Assembly: GCA_016584305.1 (NCBI GenBank)
Contig: JACEEZ010011039.1
Coordinates: 1 to 64,000 of the forward strand
Direction of reading: 5' to 3'
DNA: 64,000 nucleotides
From: Chionoecetes opilio
Taxonomy: Eukaryota; Arthropoda; Malacostraca; Decapoda; Majidae
Part shown: piece after piece, positions 32,920-43,806 of the stretch
Numbering within the stretch: position 1 is the stretch's first letter
Layout of the letters: each line of letters opens with the position of its first letter
Program-made: the position numbers and the translations under genes
The notes under the pieces: model-generated
The model's database searches: none
What the model saw: only the letters and a program-made list of their open reading frames with translations
Told to the model about the DNA's origin: nothing

Positions 32920-34733
32920 TGTGTTGCTGGGGAAACTCCTAAAGGGGAGTTTATAATGGTCAAAAGTTACTTTAATGATATTAAGGGTTTTGATTTTTTA
33001 TTTTATTTCAAAATTGAATGGAGGGTTTTAACTTTGTCTTAGACTTAAATATGTGATTATAGTTTGGACCATTCCCACTTTCGGAGAGTACTGAAATGGG
33101 GGAAAGATTTTAAAGGGGAAAAGGGGAAAAGGGTTTTGGTTAAGGGGGGCAGGGTAAGAGTTTTAAAGGGGGAGTTTCTGGCCCCCCGCAGGAGAGTAGT
33201 TCTTGGGTTTCTCCTGGGAAAGTTTGAAAAATATTAATATTAGATTTATCTTGGTTTGTCGGATTTTATCGGGAATTTATACCCATTTAAAGGGGACTCT
33301 TTTGGAAGTGTGGGGGGAAATTTGTCCTAACACAGAAAAATCCCTGGGGTTTATAAAAAACACAAGAACTAATTTGAAAACACATCCCATTTATTCATAC
33401 GGGGAAATTTGTATGTCTCTTGCTTGAGATCACCCTACAACAAAAAGGGTTAATCCATCACCGGAAAAACTCTAATCGGATGTAAAAAAAAAAACTTTCC
33501 CAAACTGATACGGGAAGCTCTCCCTATCTGATGAAAGGAAAGGGTCCCTTTTTGAGCATAAACCCCCCTCACTGAATCCATTTAATGGGAAATTTTCCTT
33601 CATTAAGTAACCTACCGCCCGAATATTTTTTTTCACATGGGAAAATATATATATAGGGGGGAAAATGTGAGAGTAATGAAATTTTTTTGTGGATTCACAA
33701 GACCATGTTTGGGTTGAAGAGGAAAGGAGCGAGGCACCCCCGTCCCAAGGGGGCTCCCTGGAGGAAGGATGTGTCGAGGGCTCATTAAAATTTATAAGGG
33801 GTGGGAAAGGGCCCCCTTTACGTTTGCGAAAAATTAAAGTCGATACCCCTATTGAAAAAAAAAGATAACAATATGATAAAAAGGAAAAAGGGGGGGGGGG
33901 GAAAAAGGAGCCCGGGAAATTTTTTACATCTTACCGGGGAAAAGGGTGTGTTTAGGGGTGGCGTCCACGGAGTCATAGCCCTGGCAATTTAAAAGGGGAG
34001 GTTGTTTTAATGGGCTCCGAAAAAAGGGCCCCAAAAAGAAGAGCTTAAAAAATCCCGAACTAAAAATTTAAAATAAAGAACTCCCTACCTAAGAAAAGGC
34101 TGCCTATAATACAGGAACCCGTTACTTTTTTTATAGAAGAATCTAAAATTTGGGGGGGTTTTTTTTTTTTTAATCCCAAAAAGGGTGGTTACCCTTTTTA
34201 AAGTAAACCGTTTCCCAACGCGTTTTTCCCAAAGAGAGAGGGGGGGTGGGAAGGGGTTTCAAGAAATTTGGGTAGACTTTTAAAATTTTGCGCATAACTT
34301 TTCTAAAAACGTCCATGTTTTGAAAATGATCGACAACGATGGGGATTAAATTTTTAAAAGACATTAAGAATTAGGAGTGTTTCCCCGATCTGAAAGAAAA
34401 AGCTGGGGGAAAAATAAAAGAAATTTTAAACCCCATTAGTTAACCCCGGGTCGCGGAAAATTATCCCACGAATTTTGAATCGCACAAAGGCATGTCGGGG
34501 GGGGGGGGGGGGGGGGGTGGGGAAAGGGAAAAAAATGCGGGAAAGAACGGGAAAAAAGATAAACAAAATGGCGAGTAGGGAAAGGGAAAAAAGGGGAAAA
34601 AAATGGCGGCGTAGAAAGAAAAGGGGGAGGGGTCCCCCCGTGAAACAAAAAAAATGAATGCTTTACAAGACATTTAAAAAGGGAATTATATGATAATAAA
34701 GCTCATACTATCCTCCCGAATAAGGGCATTTCA
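32920..34733 (-). repeat. 5' LTR of the Gypsy element (element orientation minus)
   Basis: Direct-repeat partner of 24713-26512. On the minus strand it starts TGAAATGCCCTTATTCGGG and is homologous to the solo LTR beginning TGTAATGCCC at 46506; TGTATTATAGGCAGCC is shared by all three. Confidence 0.85.
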
Positions 34734-35114
34734 CTTTCAAAGGGGCCCCCTTACCAATCACACCCCGACCCCACAGTGGTGTTAAGAATTATGAATGTTT
34801 TAAATGTGGGAAAAAGGTTCACTGAAAAAAGTCAGCTCACCAAACACCCCCTGACACACGGTGTTAAAAATTATGAATGTTTAGAGTGTTTGAAAAGATT
34901 TGCTACAGAGATTGAGCTCACCAGACACACCCTGAAACACAGTGGTGTTAAGAATCATGAATGCCTGGAGTGTGGGAAAAGGTATTATACCATTTCTGAA
35001 CTCAACCAACACACCTTTAGACACACTGGCTTGCGGGAGTTCAAGTGTGATATTTGTAGCAAGTGTTTCAAGACAAAGGGTGAGATTGCCAAGCACGTGA
35101 TGATCCACTTTTGA
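34734..35114 (+). pseudogene. C2H2 zinc-finger gene 1, 3' part
   Basis: After the LTR the finger reading resumes: a frameshifted finger (extra A near 34812; FTEKSQLTKHPLTH), then [36 protein letters not shown] and the family's last finger after the linker HTGLREFKC (CDICSKCFKTKGEIAKH), ending IHF and TGA at 35114. One serine codon of the linker is damaged near 34860. With 23752-24712 this makes a gene of about 12 fingers. The 3' sequence GAGGTGGTGTGTTGTGTGG is shared with gene 2. Confidence 0.85.
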
Positions 35115-35560
35115 GGTGGTGTGTTGTGTGGACAAGTGTGGTTGTACCCGTGCCTGTGGGAGTGTGTCCTGTGTGGCAATGGGCTGATTTTGTAAACATT
35201 GACTAGGGAGTCTAATGTTGATTTATGATCTTATAATGTTGGTGTTCTGTTGATCCACGGCTAAGACCACTCTGTGCCTGGGTTGGCAGCCTGAACCAGG
35301 GAGATATTTTGTTGGGGAGACGAGAGCGGCGGAGGGCGCCATTTGTCCCCGCGCCTGCTGCCCAGAACCAACAACACACATGCCATATATCACCTATTAT
35401 CTTCATTTATCATGTTTTACCCACCTTTCCCTGATCTCCTAGCTTCCTCAACTATCGTGAGTCAAGATTCACACCCTAGAAGCCTCCGGGAAAAGGTCCA
35501 TACAGAGACAGACGTTGCATGGAAAAGGCAGCAAGACATGCCTAGAAACCCATGACTCCA
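35115..35560. other. 3' flank of zinc-finger gene 1
   Basis: Homologous with the gene 2 flank for about 70 bases (TGTACCCGTGCCTGTGGGAG / TGTGTCCTGTGTGGC), without the SINE present there. No further gene is seen. Confidence 0.7.
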
Positions 35561-35725
35561 TCAGCCTCCTTTTAAAGCTCCCTAATGACTCACAACTAAT
35601 ACCTGTCTCTGAGTCCATGCCAATCATTTCACCACCCTATTTGTGAACCAGTTTTTTTCCCTATTTCTTTTTACCTCTAGGCTTTTGCAGCTTGAATCCG
35701 TATCTGTTCTACCCTGGTTAAGACG
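35561..35725 (-). pseudogene. 3'-terminal fragment of CR1/L2-type LINE
   Basis: Minus-strand remains of the LINE C-terminus, with small deletions. Pieces shared with 10190-10340: AAAGCTCCCTAATGACTC, TTTGTGAACCAGTTTTT, GCAGCTTGAATCCG and TACCCTGGTTAA. Confidence 0.8.
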
Positions 35726-36475
35726 TGAAATAAAATATAGTATATAGGAAAAAACCAATAGAATAAGTAAAAAAAAAAACGTAATTGTATACAAACTTTA
35801 TACAAAAAACCCTTTTCAAGCAATAATTAACTAAGGATCTAACATAGTTTGTATGTAAGATTGTAAACTTTGGAGAGTATGGGAGGGTGTGTTACATGGA
35901 CTCCTGGGGTTAGGGCTGAGGAGGAATCTCTCCTTATAAATGTTCAGTACATGTTGTCTGTATGTATGAACATCTGAAAATGTGAGTTATAGTGTGACTA
36001 TAAATTGACCCCAAAACAAAACAAGGTATTCTTCAAAGGCCCGTCCACACCACGGAAACTGTTTGTAAACAATAGCTAAGGTTATTTGTTTCTCATCCAG
36101 AATGGCAAACATCAAGAAACATTGTGTGTGTGTGTGTGCGCAGAGGAAGCTACAAGAGGCGGTGAGACCTACACGTGGTAGTTCCTGAATAATACTGGCT
36201 ATTAATGATTAATAGATACTGGGCGATGAAATGACAGCAATGACAGTAAGACACAGTAAATGACATTCCCAATAATGAGGAAAACAATAAAAGTAATATT
36301 GACGTGGGTGGGCAGGGGTTAAAGCTGCTCCCCATACACGTCTCTACTGCCTGTAACAGTTCAGTGAGGCCTTGTCACGTAAACACTGAGCCTTGCCAGC
36401 AGCATCCCCCCCCCACACACAGCCTGACAACAAACGATTGATTGATGAGTAATGCTAAAAAATGGGAAAGGTGCC
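35726..36475. repeat. Repeat module M1, copy A
   Basis: Homologous over its length with 59226-59768 plus 63807-64000 (shared: TATAGTATATAGGAAAAA, GAATGGCAAACATCAAGAAAC, GAAGCTACAAGAGGC, AATATTGACGTGGGTGGGCAG, CGATTGATTGATGA). Copy A lacks the ~4-kb RTE LINE of copy B: AATGACATTCCCAATAATGAGG at 36262 is the empty site. It contains LINE 3' UTR sequence and a (GT)n tract. Confidence 0.85.
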
Positions 36476-37050
36476 AGCCATCAGAGGTGATATGGCACCT
36501 ACTGGCAAAGCAAAAATAAAGGGTCAGGGTATAGAGTGAGTGAAACGGTGAGGGAAGGGGAGAGCAAGGGCACTGTTACAGCAGGATGGTTAGATCAAAT
36601 GCAGGATGTGGATTTGTTGGAGGAAGGAGAGGTTACATTATCCAGGGAGAAGGAGGGGGATTCCGGGAGGATGTCCGCAAGAGGGAGTCGGGAACAGGGA
36701 GGACAAATGAGCGAAGGAACTGGAAAACGGGCCCAGGAGTAAGATGGGGGCCAGGATATTAGGACACGTTGGACAGTGAGAGGAGCTGACAGGGTATGTG
36801 CAGAGGGTTGGGGAGGAGCGTGACATGAGATAGGACGTGTGTGAGGTGGTAGGCCTAGCGTAAGCGGCGAGGACAGTCTCCCAACGTCTATAGTGTGGTA
36901 AGGATTTGATCAGGCGAAGTTTATTGACAAAGTGGTTACAGGAGGATTGCCAGCGGTGGGAAAGGAAAGATTTAAAGGAAGGGTAGTAGTGGGAGGCGCA
37001 GTTTGAGAAAACGGGGCAATGGGGACACAGAGGCAGGACAAGCGAGGGAA
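36476..37050. other. Unassigned sequence between modules M1 and M2
   Basis: A plus-strand frame at 36536-36742 is rich in charged residues (MSETVREGES) but unrecognised. No gene is supported. Confidence 0.4.
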
Positions 37051-37510
37051 GGAAACTGGAAAAAGCGGAGTCTGGACACTAAACATTGTATGCAAACTTT
37101 TTGGCCACAAACAAAGTGTCCTGTGTGGACGGAACTGTTAAAAAACTTTCCACAGCAAAACAACGTAATTGATACAAAAAACACAACTCAAACTTTCAAA
37201 CTTCAAACCTTGTATTACCCCTTGAGGACCAGAACGTAATTCAATTTTAATATAGATACCATTAACCGATTTTAGTGAACTATAAGCAATGTTTTATAGC
37301 TATGACCTGTTTAGATCCTTGGTACCACTAGAATGGTATATTAAGTGACTTTGTAATGTATAGCTAACAAGGATTTTATTAGCCAAGGAAAGATCTGGGG
37401 GTGAAGGGGTTAAGAGAAATCCTGAATCATAATAATCATCGCACAGCATTGCATTGGAAATTGAACGTGTATTCAATGCATGAGTCGTGAGTGAGTGAGG
37501 GAGGTGAGGA
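37051..37510. repeat. Repeat module M2, copy A, with intact TTAA MITE
   Basis: Homologous with 55890-56039 plus 59042-59115: TCTGGACAC before AAACATTGT, CAACTCAAACTTTCAAACTTC, then after the MITE GAGAAATCCTGAATCAT and ATGCATGAGTCGTGAGTGAG. This copy shows the locus without the TA element, RTE and MITE that occupy copy B. Confidence 0.85.
37218..37409 (+). mobile_element. TTAA-flanked MITE (piggyBac-like), about 192 bp
   Basis: Ends CCCCTTGAGGACCAGA and, inverted, CCCCTTCACCCCCAGAT; the right flank is TTAA and the left flank a decayed ATTA. Interior hallmark GCTATGACCTGTTTAG. The TTAA target and C-rich ends suggest the piggyBac superfamily (inference). Confidence 0.8.
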
Positions 37511-37569
37511 GTCATAACCAGTACCATCTCATAAACATCAATCATTGGCAACATTAATAAGTTAATATA

Positions 37570-38416
37570 ATTTGGAATGGGTGGGTTTTTTTTTATTAAT
37601 TTTATATATTATGTTATAGTTTGATTTGAAAAATAGATGGGGTGTTTAATTATTGATTAGAAATTGAGGGGGGTGGATATTTTGATGGGAAATTGATGGG
37701 GTGTTTAGTTTGATGGGAAATGATGGGGTGTTTAGTTTGTGGGAAAAAATGATGGGTGTTTAGTTTGAGGGAAAAAATTGAGGGGGGTGTTTAATTTGAT
37801 GGAAAAATTGATGGGTTGTTAGTTGATGGGAAAAAATTGATGGGGGTTTATTTTTGATTGGAAAAAAAGTGTTGAGGGTGTTTGTTTGATGGGAAATTGA
37901 TGGGGGTGTTCGTTTGATGGGGAAATTGATGGGGTGTTTTTTAGTTTGGTGGGGAAAAATTGGAGGGGGTGTGTTTAGTTTGATTGGAAAAATTGATGGG
38001 GTTTTTATTTTGATGGGAAAAATTGAGGGGTTTAGTTTGATGGAAAATTGGATGGGGTGTTTAGTTTGATTTGGGAAAAATTGATGGGGTGTGTAGTGTG
38101 ATGGGGAAAATTGATGGGGTGTTTAGTTTGATGGGAAATTGATGGGGTTGTTAGTTGTTTGATGGGGAAAATTGATGGGGTGTTTAGTTTGATTGGGAAA
38201 TCGTAGGGGTGTTAAGTGTGATGGGATAAATTGACGGGGTATTTTGTTTGAGGGAAATTGATGGGGTGTTAATTTTGATTTGAAAAATGGATGGGGTGTT
38301 TAGTTTGATGGGAAATTTATGGGGGTTAATTTTGATGGGAAATTGAGGGGTGGTTAATTTGATTGGAAAAATTGATGGGGTGTTTAGTTTGATGGGAAAT
38401 TGATGAGGTGTTTAAT
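37570..38416. repeat. Minisatellite, unit about 31 bp
   Basis: About 27 imperfect units of TTGATGGGGTGTTTAGTTTGA plus TGGGAAAAA. Unit length varies mainly in A, G and T runs. The array continues at 39330-39480 after the MITE. Confidence 0.93.
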
Positions 38417-38418
38417 TA

Positions 38419-39327
38419 GAGAGGAACTGCAACTCGAGAAATGCAGTGGGTCGCTGGCAGTTTTAGTTTTAACTCAAAAGGTTGGTCTACAGTGTTTTGG
38501 CTCGGCGACTAATATTTTCATAAATTAAATTTTCGCGATAAACATTGATGCCCGCATCTGAATACCAAAAAATAAGTTCTTTTTGTTGTTCTACTTAATT
38601 ATTTGGGATGACATGCATTACGATGAAAAACGTTCTATAATAGCAATTAATGCAAAAATTACTCGCCCTGAGTAGCAAAGCTTAATATATATTTTACATG
38701 TATATTTGTGGCTGTAAAATTTGGCGATGTTCACAATGTTTTCTAAGACAGACTGCTGCGTTCTGGCAAACGCTTGTCAAACCCTCCCCCTAAAATAAGC
38801 AATGCCTTGGAAAAACGAAGAATAAAGAATGCCGAAAATCAGCTTGTTGCTGCGACAATGTAGGTTATAATTGTGGAGGCGACCACGCCGCGGCGGGTGA
38901 GTGGTGGGCGGGGAGGATTGTGCGGGCCGATGATCAAAACATTGCCACTTCACGCGTCGACTCATTTGCATTTCCAGGCTTTCTATCTGATTGATACACA
39001 ATAATAACAGGAAAATATGACTGCCTAGATTAGATAAATTCCTAAACATTCGTTATTGGACTAATAATATCAAAGAAAAAAGAGTTAGCATTTACCCTCG
39101 CCTCCTCAACTATAAACTACTTGGTTATTTGGTTATATTACAATGTTTTACAGAATCGGATTTCTATACAATATACATATAGAAGGAAAATCAGTTCTTA
39201 ATATATACCTTGTTGTGTTTTAAGTGCAGTGGAATAAGCCCATATTTTTCTTTCAAGTGAACCACCTTCACCAAATTGTGAGTTAAAACGGCGAGGCGAC
39301 CATGGCATTCGGAGTTGCAGTTCTCTC
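38419..39327. mobile_element. TA-flanked TIR element splitting the minisatellite
   Basis: Left GAGAGGAACTGCAACTCGAG and right (reversed) GAGAGAACTGCAACTCCGA; the match continues to GGTCGC. TA lies on each side (38417-38418, 39328-39329). The 909-bp interior has no transposase frame. The same minisatellite on both sides proves insertion into the array. Confidence 0.85.
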
Positions 39328-39329
39328 TA

Positions 39330-39480
39330 ATTTTGATGGAGTGGGGGTTTTTTTAGTTTGATGGGAAAAATTGATGGGGTGTTTAGTCTTTGAGGGAAAA
39401 TTGATGGGGGTTTAGTTTGATGGGAAAAATTTGCTGGGGTGTTTAGTTAATGGGAAAAATTGGAATAAGGCAAATATTGA
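39330..39480. repeat. Minisatellite, distal part
   Basis: Units of the 37570-38416 array (TTGATGGGGTGTTTAG) resume after the MITE. Confidence 0.9.
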
Positions 39481-39496
39481 TGGGGAAATGATAGAA

Positions 39497-39713
39497 CCCT
39501 TCACGCCCAGGATCTTTTCCTCTGTTATAAAAAAAAAAAGGTCTTTTGTCGAAGCCATAAATACGAAAAGTCACTGAAAGATACCAAACTTTAGTTAGTG
39601 GACAAGGATACTAAAACAGGGTCCATAGCTATAAAATATTGCTTATAGTCACTAAAAATCGTTTAATGGTTACACAAAATTACAAGGGAAAATTACGTTC
39701 TGGGCCTCAAGGG
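39497..39713 (-). mobile_element. TTAA MITE, minus orientation
   Basis: Ends CCCTTCACGCCCAGGATC and GGGCCTCAAGGG; TTAA on the right (39714-39717), decayed on the left. Contains the reverse of GCTATGGACC and the family interior (TAGTGGACAAGGATACTAAA). Confidence 0.8.
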
Positions 39714-39717
39714 TTAA

Positions 39718-40084
39718 CTCATCTGTCAAACATTAATATTGATAACAAGAAATATTACACTTCCTTCTATCAATAAACAAACGATTTCCCCAATCATCAT
39801 TGACATCATTGACCTGACCATGGATTGAAGTTCTTCATGACCTTGGGATATTTTTCTCTATCTTGGATTTTTTACAAGATCTTGGGAATTTCATCACCAC
39901 CTTGGGGTATTGTTTCTCTATATCTCTGTATCTATTTTCTCCTGTAGTCTCTCCAAGGTAAGCATGTACACTGTATTCAGGGTTCAGTTTCAATGCTATT
40001 ATAATGACCTTGGATATTTTTGTCTATCCTGGGATTTTTTGATGAAGTCTTGGGATTTTTATCAAGCTCAAGAATCACATCTCA
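39718..40084. repeat. Imperfect CTTGGGAT-rich repeats
   Basis: GACCTTGGGATATTTTTCTC (39840) and GACCTTGGATATTTTTGTC (40009) begin two diverged copies of a ~170-bp unit. No gene. Confidence 0.5.
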
Positions 40085-41490
40085 AACGTTGCTTCTCCTC
40101 TACTTTTGGATTATATGTTGAGGAAGTGGCAGTGAGAGTGAAGCGTACAGGTCTGGGTGTGAAAATTGGAGATGAATTGTTGAGTGTACTGATGTATGCA
40201 GATGATGTGGTGATCCTTAGTGAAAACCACAATGAGCTACAAGAGATGCTGAATGCTGTGACTGAGTATGGAAGGACTTCAACGTTAGGCTCAGTAAGGA
40301 GAAGAGTCAAGTGTTGGTGGTGAATGGGATGACTCCGATGATGACAGGATTTGGATGGTGGGTGGGAATTAAATAAGAGAACGAAAGAGTACAAGTATCT
40401 GGGTATTTGGTTGGATGATTTGGTTGGAAAGGCTGTGAGAAAAACTAAACATGAGAGGATAGCTAGAGCCAACCAGTGGGTTGGAAGGCTAGGCAGTGTG
40501 GCAAGATGTCGGGCCAACAAGTATGAAGTGGTGAGAGGACTATGGAAGGGTGTGGCAGTCCCTAGCATTATGTATGGCGTGGAAACAATGGTGTGGTCTA
40601 GGAAGGAGTTGGACAGATTGGAAGTAACACAGAACAAAGCAGGCAGAATAGCATTAGGAGCCAATAGGTATGTGGCAGTGGAAGCGATTAGAGGAGACAT
40701 GGGATGGAGCACGTTCAGAGAGAGGATAGCAAAGGCAGGACTGAGGTACAGAGCTAGACTGCAACGAATGGATGACAGCAAATGGGCAAGCAAGGTTTGG
40801 GACTGGAATATGTATGGGAAGTGGATGAAAGACTCAGTAAAAGTGGAAAGATGGACAGGTGAACTGGGAATGTTTGTGACAGGAGTGATGAGACATGGGA
40901 GTAGGCTGTATGCAAAAAGGAAATAAATAGGAGAGTGGAAGAGAAAGGGAAAGAAGAATGGCTGAGGGGAATGAGTGAGAAATCAACACTGGAATGGTAC
41001 AGGAGAAAGGACCAGCCACGGTATGAAAGGATGGTGGCTTTCTATGATGGTGGCTATGGAGGGGACCTACTCTTCAGAGCCAGGACAAAGTCGCTGGAGG
41101 TAAATAGTCGTATGTACAGATGGAAGAATGGTGGCAGCAAGGTGTGTGTGATGTGTGTGACAGGAGTGGATGAAACCGTGGAGCACTTGATGCTGGAATG
41201 TGAACGGTATGAGTATGCTAGAACAAAGATGTTGGAGGTAGTGGTAGGAGAGGTCGGAGTGGAAGAATGGCGAGAGATGAGAGACAGGAGAGTGGAGATG
41301 GAGTACCTGCTGGGGTTGTGTGCTGAGTGGAGGAGTGACAGTCGTGTGATTGAGTGTAAAAGAATTTTTGGAGAACTCTTGGAGAGCGTACGTAGGAGAG
41401 AGCATGAGAGGCAGGGGGCCCCTCAGTTATGGGGGACCCCGTATGAATGTGATGCAGAGAGAGGAAGGAGGGGAAAAAGAAATCCCTAGT
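40085..41490 (+). pseudogene. 5'-truncated LINE, YADD reverse transcriptase and C-terminal domain
   Basis: Three frames in sequence. First, 40085-40323: TGLGVKIGDELLSVLMYADD then VVILSENHNELQEML, the RT catalytic region. Second, 40351-40923: KEYKYLGIWLDD, VPSIMYGVETMVW, QNKAGRIALGA and LRYRARLQRMDD. Third, 40935-41490: WLRGMSEKSTLEWYR, LLFRARTKSLEVN and a CVMCVTGVDETVEHLMLEC zinc-knuckle-like motif. The first frame change lies near 40290-40350. The second frame ends in a TAA at 40924 without any frame change needed to reach 40935, so it is a nonsense interruption. Endonuclease and N-terminal RT are missing. The clade is not assigned, but it differs from the other LINEs here. The 3' UTR probably runs to about 41590. 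Confidence 0.85.
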
Positions 41491-41596
41491 TTTGCTTCTC
41501 TCCCAACAGATTACGTGTGTGGGAGAACGCCGGACCAAAGGCTTCACTGACAGCATCTGCTGGGTGACTCAAGATCAAGATCATTCTGTAAACAGG

Positions 41597-41609
41597 AATT
41601 ATCTACTGT
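41597..41609. other. Target-site duplication, left of LINE copy Y
   Basis: AATTATCTACTGT; repeated at 43788-43800 and, as ATTATCTACTGT, at 49798-49809. Confidence 0.85.
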
Positions 41610-41611
41610 TG

Positions 41612-43787
41612 GGAAGGATTTACCCACAAACAATTCACGCTACTAGCCTTTATTGACCTCCGAGCAGCTTTTGACACCTCCTCCCATAATGCCATCGTTG
41701 AAAAATTTGCCCGCCTGGGACTGCATGGCTCCCCTCTCCAATGGGTTAAATCCTTCCTGTCTTCCAAGTCCTTCTCTCTGGTGATCGGGAACACCCATTC
41801 CAGGTCTTACCCGGTCACCAGAGGCGTCCCACAGGGTTCTCCCCTCAGTCCTGTCCTCTTCAACATCTTGCTTTCAGACTTTCCCTGCTCTCCATGCACA
41901 CATGCACTCATCTATGCTGATGACATCTCTCTCATTTGCTCTGCTCCCACTATCCAGGAGGCTCAAGACCATCTTCAACGTGGGCTTGATGCCGTCCACT
42001 CATGGACCACCCGTTGGGGCCTGACGGTGAGTGCCCAGAAATCTAGCCTTCTGTGCTTCACCCGAAGGCGTATTCCCAACATCCCGATGGTCACCATTAA
42101 TGGGTCCCCAATTTCCTTCAAAACCCACCACAAATTCCTTGGTCTACTGCTGGATGGCCCCCGCCTAACCTGGGGCCGCCACATACAGTACCTGGTGACC
42201 TCGTGCCTCAGGAGGCTTAACTTAATGAAGTCCCTTGCAGGGGTCAAGTGGGATGCGGACAGGAATACCCTCCTTCATTTCTATTGCACTTACATCCGTA
42301 GCCGCTTAGACTACGGGTGTGAGGTTTATGGTGCGGCCTCACCTTCCCTCCTCCACAAGTTAGATGTAATCCAGAATAATGCCCTTCGTATAGCTTTGGG
42401 GGCCTTCAAGTCCTCCCCAGTCACAGCCCTTCAGGCAGAATCCTCCCTCTCCTCCCTGTCACACCGACGCTTCACCCTCCTTGTCCGCACCTACACCAAG
42501 CTTGCCTCCTCCCCTAGCTGCCATGCCCTCCACTCCCTCCTCCGACACGGTAGGGAACCTCTTCATGGCCCCCTACCGTATCAAGCCCACACACCTTTCG
42601 TAGAGAGAGCCCTCTCCTTCTTTGCTTCTATCCGGGTGACTCCCCCCTCCTTTCGCACTCTGGAGAAGACCTCTCCCCTGGGCCCTTGGTTTCCTCTCTC
42701 TTCTCTAATTTTTCTGTCCCTTCACACACCTACACCATGGTCCAAGGCTGCCTGTCCAGTGCAGGGCAGGTACCTTTTTTACTCCCTCCTACACACCTGC
42801 TACAGTAACTCCCTCCACATTTACACCGACGGCTCCCGTCTGCCAGCCCCTCTGTCTGTAGGTGCGGCCATGTACATCCCGGCCAGGTCACTTGCCACCG
42901 CCTGGAGGTTGCCGCTCGCTGCCTCCATCCTGACGGCAGAACTTTTTGCCATCAGGGAGGGCATCAAGTATGCCACCACCGTGCCCCCCTCCTGTGCTGT
43001 AACCATCTTCACTGACTCCCTCACAGCCCTCCAACTTCTCCGACGTCACCGCCCTCACACTCACCATGCCCTTTGCTTTCACATCCACCACCTCTTGCTT
43101 CACTTATCCTCCTCTGGCCATGTCATCCACATTCAGTGGATGCCCTCCCACATTGGTGTCAGGGGCAACACTGTGGCCGACAGGGCGGCAGCAGAGGCAC
43201 ACTCCCTCCCTTCTCCCATAGACATGACCACAGACCTGACTGATTCACTGACTAACCTTCAGACTACATGCAACCGACACTGGGACACAGAGCTGACTGA
43301 CGCCTTACAGTACACTTCACTTGGACGAATACGACATGACACACGACACCACTGGTGGACCCACTCCCCCAGCCGTGCCCTGAACACCGCAGTCACCAGA
43401 CTTCGGATTGGCCACACCCGCCTCAACTCTCACCTACACAAACTGGGCATGACTGATGACCCTCACTGCCCCTGGTGCCCCACATACCTGGACACACCTG
43501 AACACCTCCTCCTGCAATGTCCTCGCCACCACTCCCACCGCACGGCACTCCTCCAATCACTATATCCACTCCTCCGTAGACCAACTCTAGCCGACCTCTT
43601 GGGTGGCTCTCCAGATTCCGGCTTGGCCTTCAAAATCCTCAAGCACACCAGGACCATCCTACAGAAGTCTGGCCAACTGCACAGGATCTAACCTGCTGAT
43701 TCATTTGCATCCTGCACCTTCGGGGCACTAGAGGCTGTGGCACCACAGCCTGCACGGCCCCTTCAAACCCCCAACAACAACAACAAC
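41612..43787 (+). CDS. I-group LINE copy Y: open RT - RNase H - zinc knuckle frame
   Basis: 5'-truncated at the RT domain (joins at GGAAGGATTTACC), then open in one frame from 41613 to the stop at 43691 (about 690 codons). Order: FIDLRAAFDTSS, RGVPQGSPLSPVLFNILLSD, catalytic YADD (LIYADDISLIC), KFLGLLLDGPRLTW, YIRSRLDYGCEVYG. The RNase H domain has its acidic residues in IYTDGSR, AELFAIREG, IFTDSLTAL and NTVADRAA, and a C-terminal CPWCPTYLDTPEHLLLQC knuckle follows. RNase H plus an APE endonuclease (seen in copy X) places it in the I-superfamily broadly. It ends in a (CAA)n tail at about 43772-43787. With no upstream part it is unlikely to be mobile, but the open frame points to recent insertion. 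Confidence 0.92.
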
Positions 43788-43806
43788 AATTATCTACTGT
43801 GACTCT

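Larger units (their letters stand above)
24713..34733 (-). mobile_element. Ty3/Gypsy-type LTR retrotransposon inserted in zinc-finger gene 1
   Basis: Two direct repeats of about 1.8 kb (24713-26512 and 32920-34733) start TGTGTTGCTGG and end GGGCATTACA / GGGCATTTCA, the TG...CA rule. They flank ~6.4 kb whose minus strand encodes Gypsy reverse transcriptase. The zinc-finger reading is interrupted exactly at the outer ends: left side GATTTACTAC, right side CTTTCAAAGG, where gene 2 reads GATTTACTACAAAGAGTG without interruption. This implies a target duplication around CTAC, blurred by sequence errors. The base sequence is heavily corrupted with homopolymer expansions. A cleaner solo LTR of the family is at 46506-48063. 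Confidence 0.85.

Noticed and set aside
34475..34657. Lys/Arg-rich 60-residue frame with a partner at 26252
   Set aside because: It lies within both LTRs in the same place and reflects A/G-rich LTR sequence.
26239..34673. Dozens of short frames in the noisy region
   Set aside because: Apart from those with Gypsy RT or BED-like motifs they show no family resemblance, and frame integrity is destroyed by homopolymer indels.
36536..36742. Charged 68-residue frame as a gag-like protein
   Set aside because: No CCHC knuckle or capsid motif; the length is within chance for the local GA-rich composition.
41067..41556. Two 112-residue minus-strand frames
   Set aside because: Antisense to the LINE C-terminal domain; the sense reading has recognisable motifs.
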